Shown piece by piece: positions 22,801 through 27,184 of a stretch of DNA of 27,184 nt. Source of the stretch: UMGS1387 sp045541355 (GTDB taxonomy: Bacteria > Bacillota > Clostridia > Oscillospirales > CAG-382). The position numbers were made by a program, and so were the translations under genes. The stretch covers positions 1 through 27,184 of the forward strand of contig JAZQIW010000089.1 in assembly GCA_045541355.1 (NCBI GenBank). The letters are read 5' to 3'. The notes under the pieces are model-generated. The model had not been told where the DNA came from. It saw only the letters and a list, made by a program, of their open reading frames with translations, and searched no databases. Position 1 is the first letter of the stretch. Each line of letters starts with the position of its first letter.

Positions 22801-25800
22801 CGAGCATAAATCTCGGTAATGAAGATATAGTGCTTTACGCAAAGTACGATTATGACGAAAACTACTACCTCGGAGAGGGCGACCCTATGGCATTTGAAAA
22901 CGAAAACAATGGTGCATACGGCAGACTTATTTTCAGACAGAACTTTGAAAATGTTTCCTCGCTCAATGACTATTACTATGACAGCACATACGAGGGCATG
23001 GAAAACGTATACGTCGAAGCTCCCGCGGGAGATATGGAGGCAATTCTAAATATTGACACAAACCCCGTAACAGGTCTTGACAAATCCTTGAAGCTTATTG
23101 GTAAGGCTGACAGTCCTGTATACAGACTCATGTTCCCCGACGGTCTTCTTTCACGGGCTGGTAAGTATACGGTTACATTTACCGCATACAGAGGCGAAGA
23201 TACACCCAATACCAAGTTCTATCTCGGTGTTAATGACTGCACAAATCCTCCTTATGAAAATGTAAATCAGAGCGATAAGGACAACAAGGCAAATAAATTC
23301 ACCTTCACGGTTGTAACAGACGAAGAATTTGAAAACAGCGGATTTTCCGACACCGATTTCACAACAGAATACGTAAAGGCATTAAATTATATTGATATCG
23401 GTCTCAAGAACGGCAACGGTAAGATTGTTTACATCGACAATATTGAAATCTGGTACGAAGAATATGCAGATGTAACATTTGAAAATGCAGATGTTGAAGT
23501 TTCTCACATAAGCCTAAAGCCTATGTCAAGACTTCCCGAGCCCGCGGTTGATGACGGTTATATCTTCCTCGGCTGGTCGGAAGAAGCTGACGGAGAAGAA
23601 TATACAAACATCGCAAAGGCAGGTACATATACATATTATCCTGTTATCAAATCATTTGATGAGCTCGGTCTTTCCGAAATGAGAGGCTATGAAGTAATAG
23701 AAGAACTTGACACAGACGGACTTTCGGAAATTAATAAAATTGAATACTTAAAGAACGTATTTGAAACCGATTCCTTCTATGAAAAGGCACTCACACTTGC
23801 AAAGGCAGGTATCATCGGCGAGGACTTCCTGCCTTACGAGTATGTAACACTCGACGAGCTTTCTGCAATAGAAGAAAGAATAGCTGACGAATCACAGAGA
23901 CTTTCCTATGATTTGGTTGTTAAGGAAGACAACCTCATTTATGACAGTGAGGGAACAGACTTCAGTGCAAAATTCATTTCCGCACCCGAATCCTATCTTG
24001 CAACACTCGGAGACTATACCGAGGGAACACTTCCTCTTTCCAACTGGTTCTGGCCCGACCAAAACACAAGACTCTATCTCAGACACGATTTCAAGGTTAC
24101 AAAGGAGCTTGAAAAGGCTGAAATGGAATTCTGGGCAGACAACGAATTTGATATTTATATCAACGGCGTTCTTTATACAACCCACAGCGACGGCGGAATG
24201 TATACATCCGATGTATGCGACATTACAAAGAGCGTTGTAAAGGGTACAAACAAGGTTGGTATTCGTCTTTACCATACAAATACACCCGAAAGCTTCCATT
24301 CTGCAATGCGCGGTGTAATCAAGCTCACTTATACTGACGGAAGTGTTCAGTATCTCACGCCGTCGGTTGACGAAAGCTGGAAGTTCAATCTTGTTATAGG
24401 CTACTACAGCAATGTAGAGCCCGAAAACTGGTATGAGTCATCAAGCCTTGAAACTCCTCTTTATTATGAATTTGAAAGCGAGCTTCATCCGAGCCAGATT
24501 AAACGCTCCGTTTATATGAGAAACAACTTCAATGTTGAAAAGAGTGTAAAGAGCGCAACACTTTATGCACTCGGAAACGGCGAATATGTTCCCTACATCA
24601 ACGGCGAAAGAGTAAACGACGGCAGATTCTTCTCCGGCTCCATGGAAAAGCTTTCGGAATATCAGGTGTTTGATGTCACCTCAATGCTTTGTGGCGGAGA
24701 TAACGTACTTGCAGTACAGACGGGTAACGGCTGGTACAACAGTACCGGTACAGGTAATATGAGATGGCTCAAGCCCGCAGTTATGATGCAGCTTGAAATC
24801 GAATATACCGACGGTACAAAGGATGTGTTCGGAACAGATGAAAGCTGGGCAGTTACCGCAGCACCTCTTTATGAGGATGACATCATGTTCGGCGAAAGAT
24901 ACGACGCAAGACTTGAAATCGACGGCTGGAACGATATTTCAGGCGACACAAGTGACTGGGCAGATGTTGAAGCCATAAAGGTTTCGGATATGCCGGATTA
25001 CATGAGAAGATACATTGCAAGCGTTGAACAGTACAAGAGCGATGAGGTTCTTTTCCCCGAAATGGCACCCTCCAACTATCCCGTAGTCAAGGCAACGGAA
25101 GAAAGAGCCGTTTCAATGGGTACATTTGCAGATACCGCGGTATACTATGACTTCGGCACAAACACTGCAGGCAGAGCAAAGATTGTTCTTCGCAATACAA
25201 AGCCCGGAGATATGATTATGATTAGATACGCCGAGGACATGGGCGAAGACGAAAATATGCCCTATAATGAGGTTTACGGCGATGTACGCTTTGTAAGCGA
25301 CACAAGAGAGGGCGGTAAGGCATACTACTCGGCAAGAAATATCGACTACTACATCTGTAAGGGTGCGGAAGTTGAAGAATGGACTCCCGAATTTGCATAC
25401 ACAGGCTTCAGATATGTATATATCTACGGCTATGAGGGCGAATATACGCTTGATACCGTAAGAAGAATGGAAATGCATACAGGTCTTACGGAGGTAGGCG
25501 ACATTACCACAAGCCATGAAGGCATTTCAAAAATCTGGGATGCGGTAAAGAGAAGCTATAAGTCCAATATCTTTACAGGTCCTACCGACTGTCCTACCCG
25601 TGAAAAGAATTTTTGGAACGGTGACATTCAGGTATTTGCAAATACAGCCTGCTGGTTCATGGATAACGAAAGCTTCCTCGGCAGATGGTCCGAGGCAGGT
25701 ACAAAGCTCCAGTATGACGTTTACGGCTGGGAAGACGAAGAATATATCCTTCCTCTCATTCTCTATAAGTACTACGGAAATAAGAATATAATTGAATCCA

Positions 25801-27184
25801 AGTATCCCATAGTTCAGGCACTTGTAAATAAGAGAGAAGGACAGATTAAGTCAGGTCAGATATTCCCCGATGCGTCGCTTTATTCTCCTTATAACGACCA
25901 TATGTCCACAGTAAGCGTTTCTGCCGACTTCTATGCTGCGGCATTCTACTGCTATATGTATAAGGGTGCAGCTGAAATGGCTGAAATACTCGGAAAGACA
26001 GCCGATGCTGAAAAGTACATGGCAAGATTTGAAGAGCTACGTGCAGAATTTAATGAAAAGTACTATGAGCCCGAAAATCACGACTACAACCAGCACTGTC
26101 AGGGCGGCGTTGTAATTCCCATGGCATTCGGTCTCTGCGACGAAAGCGAAAGAGAAGCACTTGCACAAATGCTTCATAACTATGTTGTAGCGGCAGACTA
26201 CCACCAGAACAGCGGCTTTACATCGGCAGAACACCTCTACGGTCTTCTTACCGACTACGGCTACGGTGAGGATGCATTAAAGATGCTCACAAACGAAACA
26301 TATCCTTCGCTTCTTTATATGCTCTCTACCGGTGCAACAACCACAACCGAAACCTGGAACGGTATGTATGCACATTCCTTTGAAAGTGCAAACCACTATG
26401 CTTTCGGTAACGTGGCACGTTGGTTCTTCGAATACCTCGGCGGTATCAAGATTGATAAGCCCGGCTTTGATGAAATTACAATCAAGCCCTCATTCATGAA
26501 GGAGATAGGTGACTTTAAGGTAACACACGAAAGCCGTCACGGTCTTATCGAATCGGGTTGGGTTTATAACGAAGGCTCCGACACATACACATGGACAGTT
26601 GCCGTTCCCGCAGGTATTTCTGCAACACTTATAACACCCGACGGAAATGAAATGTCTCTTACGAATGCGACAGAAACCTATACAATCGGTGCTGACGGTG
26701 CAGTAACAGGCGGACTTGATATCAACATCGGTCAGAGACAGTCTGACACAAATGTCAGATATGCTGAAATAAACGGTATTCAGACAAAGATTACTGAAAA
26801 TGCCGATAATATTTTCACAGTTATGCCTTCTTCCGATATGATTGTTGAAATTGTGGAAAAGACAAGCTCGGAAACTTCTGAAATCGTTGCTTCTTCTTAC
26901 TACTATGTAGATGCGGATGCCATAACATATGCAAAGCTCAATCTTGACTCCTATATGACAACCGACGGAAAGAAGTCCATAAGAATGAAGGAACCCATGG
27001 GTATACGTTTCAAAGCTTCAATTCTTACATCGGCAAAGTATGGAGAAACAGAGCTTACTGTTGACGAATATGGCTTTATCATAGCAAGAGAAGATGAACT
27101 TTCAGGCGCTGAGCTTACCTTCGATTTCAGTAAGTACGCTGTTGGTGTTGCATATAATAAGGCAGACGGTACAGATATCGTGTT
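19830..27184 (+). CDS. Giant secreted GH78 alpha-L-rhamnosidase with tandem binding modules (3' end outside window)
   Basis: Open frame of 2451 residues running off the right edge; GGAGG lies 7 bases before the ATG. A signal peptide (MKKILSLLLVFAFLF..., cleavage likely after VYA, about residue 24) exports it. Residues 30-1010 are four units, each a beta-sandwich-like module ending in a Listeria-Bacteroides-type repeat with the core GYTFVGWSL; a diverged fifth repeat is at about 1215-1273. Then come a sandwich domain (about 1360-1500), a GH78 N-terminal domain (INGERVNDGRFF), the (alpha/alpha)6 catalytic domain and a GH78 C-terminal sheet (EITIKPSF). GTPDCP-type motif TDCPTREKNFWNGDIQ gives Asp1920, Glu1925 and Asp1932, with the same 5 and 7 spacing as Asp567, Glu572 and Asp579 of Bacillus GL1 RhaB; Glu2174 (TTTTETW) matches its Glu841. 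It should release terminal L-rhamnose outside the cell. A further unrecognised domain (KSIRMKEPMGIRFKAS) begins near 2415. Confidence 0.92.
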   Translation, partial: MKKILSLLLVFAFLFTSIPFGVYADEEASLLAEVTINPGYNLFGMVNEKVTFEKEDWYQSWWYGSQINPSSVGRERVQDGQNSFVRYTWEDGNTDLGYAAFYPANGDAISLEDDRPIHVSFKGRTSEGGFFQIGQDGSGIAFDINKHQLWVAPGEGWNYIHVDFVKSKTASLTYLPIVFGVSGSTGVRTLDIDDFVVSPYYRINFYADGELYDYEYVSPYSETDGSAVKEVSVDDFDALPEKNGFEFVGWSLSDGGETVDMVSLSNNDVTLYAVFEETQDEPETPDIPDNDYIPSLPSGKGVGDPGVNLFGGTATYTDFEDVNQWYHTWWTGTQVNPAEVVRTIETGDETQGKYLHFSWQANNAEIAHGYFYHSNGDDLGIEFDRPVYASLKARASDSGFFQFGENGGSTAFNESKHQLGIGSGNWQFLHTSFTENPSYSSFSNLRMLVGVPMGSGERWIDIDDLYIAPYYKVSFEVDGNEVDYAYVAPVDESTGKYIEYTSIPEVDAPRKSGYTFVAWSLDGENESDEIPLNFEDITLTALFEESQGGEDPEPEPEPEDEIIVPAGSKVGDPGINMYTRNAKKYDFEDSDIDVVDYTVEFGSYGGIEPMKVVEDSNNKALYSDMSSGGGNSHYSYLRNYAFESERPITVAFDGKGTAMVNIMDSAVEVQLMPTENLTSQWKTYSTEVEASEGTIIIHTFGGISYIDNVYIAANYKFNYYVGGSLYDSVYVSPLNDDGSLSIYKSTSQIDDPTKPGYTFVGWSLTDKGDVVDEITLGCRDIDLYAVWSYEGTLPGMNVLTNDNTSFDFEDGNIGYVNFDGASQTVSDGVLSTQGNGAWYVYMNRSYYNLTGYGRPVAIAFKYKEEFDNSDDFVQIIGNGVWEGTQTYSPTTEWQSAHYLADTTNGANLSDPSFIIYAVAGSGKLCFDDFVLAPAYCFTLYVDGEEYKTEYVSPLDNDGSFLASFAPEFEAPEKEGYKFTGWALSPSGDAVTSINLGNEDIVLYAKYDYDENYYLGEGDPMAFENENNGAYGRLIFRQNFENVSSLNDYYYDSTYEGMENVYVEAPAGDMEAILNIDTNPVTGLDKSLKLIGKADSPVYRLMFPDGLLSRAGKYTVTFTAYRGEDTPNTKFYLGVNDCTNPPYENVNQSDKDNKANKFTFTVVTDEEFENSGFSDTDFTTEYVKALNYIDIGLKNGNGKIVYIDNIEIWYEEYADVTFENADVEVSHISLKPMSRLPEPAVDDGYIFLGWSEEADGEEYTNIAKAGTYTYYPVIKSFDELGLSEMRGYEVIEELDTDGLSEINKIEYLKNVFETDSFYEKALTLAKAGIIGEDFLPYEYVTLDELSAIEERIADESQRLSYDLVVKEDNLIYDSEGTDFSAKFISAPESYLATLGDYTEGTLPLSNWFWPDQNTRLYLRHDFKVTKELEKAEMEFWADNEFDIYINGVLYTTHSDGGMYTSDVCDITKSVVKGTNKVGIRLYHTNTPESFHSAMRGVIKLTYTDGSVQYLTPSVDESWKFNLVIGYYSNVEPENWYESSSLETPLYYEFESELHPSQIKRSVYMRNNFNVEKSVKSATLYALGNGEYVPYINGERVNDGRFFSGSMEKLSEYQVFDVTSMLCGGDNVLAVQTGNGWYNSTGTGNMRWLKPAVMMQLEIEYTDGTKDVFGTDESWAVTAAPLYEDDIMFGERYDARLEIDGWNDISGDTSDWADVEAIKVSDMPDYMRRYIASVEQYKSDEVLFPEMAPSNYPVVKATEERAVSMGTFADTAVYYDFGTNTAGRAKIVLRNTKPGDMIMIRYAEDMGEDENMPYNEVYGDVRFVSDTREGGKAYYSARNIDYYICKGAEVEEWTPEFAYTGFRYVYIYGYEGEYTLDTVRRMEMHTGLTEVGDITTSHEGISKIWDAVKRSYKSNIFTGPTDCPTREKNFWNGDIQVFANTACWFMDNESFLGRWSEAGTKLQYDVYGWEDEEYILPLILYKYYGNKNIIESKYPIVQALVNKREGQIKSGQIFPDASLYSPYNDHMSTVSVSADFYAAAFYCYMYKGAAEMAEILGKTADAEKYMARFEELRAEFNEKYYEPENHDYNQHCQGGVVIPMAFGLCDESEREALAQMLHNYVVAADYHQNSGFTSAEHLYGLLTDYGYGEDALKMLTNETYPSLLYMLSTGATTTTETWNGMYAHSFESANHYAFGNVARWFFEYLGGIKIDKPGFDEITIKPSFMKEIGDFKVTHESRHGLIESGWVYNEGSDTYTWTVAVPAGISATLITPDGNEMSLTNATETYTIGADGAVTGGLDINIGQRQSDTNVRYAEINGIQTKITENADNIFTVMPSSDMIVEIVEKTSSETSEIVASSYYYVDADAITYAKLNLDSYMTTDGKKSIRMKEPMGIRFKASILTSAKYGETELTVDEYGFIIAREDELSGAELTFDFSKYAVGVAYNKADGTDIV
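20442..23648 (+). repeat. Five Listeria-Bacteroides-type protein repeats within the rhamnosidase
   Basis: In-frame repeats of about 70 residues at residues 205-277, 475-547, 718-789, 937-1008 and, diverged, 1215-1273. Shared pattern: a YVDGxxYxxxYVSP start, then P-x-K-x-GYxFVGWSL, then a hydrophobic strand near DIxLYAxF. The first four each follow a beta-sandwich module that begins near a GxNLFG or equivalent motif. Such repeats are usual in surface proteins of Gram-positives and probably act as spacers or attachment modules. An acidic Pro-Glu linker (EDPEPEPEPEDE) follows the second. Confidence 0.8.

Noticed and set aside
1..27184. CRISPR array
   Set aside because: No regularly spaced short repeats were seen; the repeats present are protein-module repeats in the rhamnosidase and the single 63-bp pair.

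Overview
The window looks like a chromosomal segment of an anaerobic, spore-forming Clostridia member, probably an Oscillospiraceae/Ruminococcaceae-like gut bacterium. The grounds are: a complete spoIIA operon and a gerA-type germinant receptor operon (endospore former), an NfnAB-type bifurcating transhydrogenase (strict anaerobe metabolism), AGGAGG-type ribosome binding sites throughout, and a very large secreted GH78 rhamnosidase (plant or host glycan degrader). This taxonomic reading is inference; no 16S gene is present.

Layout. Positions 1-2924 (+ strand) hold housekeeping genes: the end of yajC, a TIGR04086-type membrane protein, then rpsB and tsf behind a structured leader. After a strong terminator comes nfnA-nfnB (3120-5387) with its own consensus promoter and a palindrome at the transcription start. 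A bidirectional terminator (5394-5422) separates this from a long minus-strand block, read from 11107 down to 5428: gerAA, a short gerAC, gerAB, spoIIAA, spoIIAB, sigF, and an E2-acyltransferase-like protein that lacks the usual catalytic histidine. A tRNA-Ser(CGA) gene lies on the + strand at 11245-11333, with its own promoter and terminator.

From about 11400 to 18600 is an AT-rich accessory island. It has an intact single-ORF IS3-family transposase (minus strand), then a Gabija-like defence pair: an OLD-family ATPase/Toprim nuclease (GajA-like) and a UvrD-like helicase (GajB-like), behind a strong promoter. These are followed by a PIN-domain protein with a long acidic middle region and a C-terminal double zinc ribbon. 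The PIN gene is bracketed by a 63-bp imperfect direct repeat that comes from a broken or duplicated small coding sequence. This three-part locus (GajA-like, GajB-like, PIN-Zn protein with gene fragments) is the best candidate here for an undescribed arrangement. Several inverted repeats and terminators close the island.

From 18801 to the end is a carbohydrate-use locus: an AraC-family regulator divergent from a giant exported protein (more than 2451 residues, running off the window). That protein has four alternating beta-sandwich and Listeria-Bacteroides-type repeats, a fifth diverged repeat, and then a complete GH78 alpha-L-rhamnosidase core in which all four acidic active-site positions are conserved. 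The shared intergenic region has a perfect consensus promoter for the regulator, an extended -10 with a poor -35 for the enzyme, and repeated CAAAC motifs that could be the regulator's operator.
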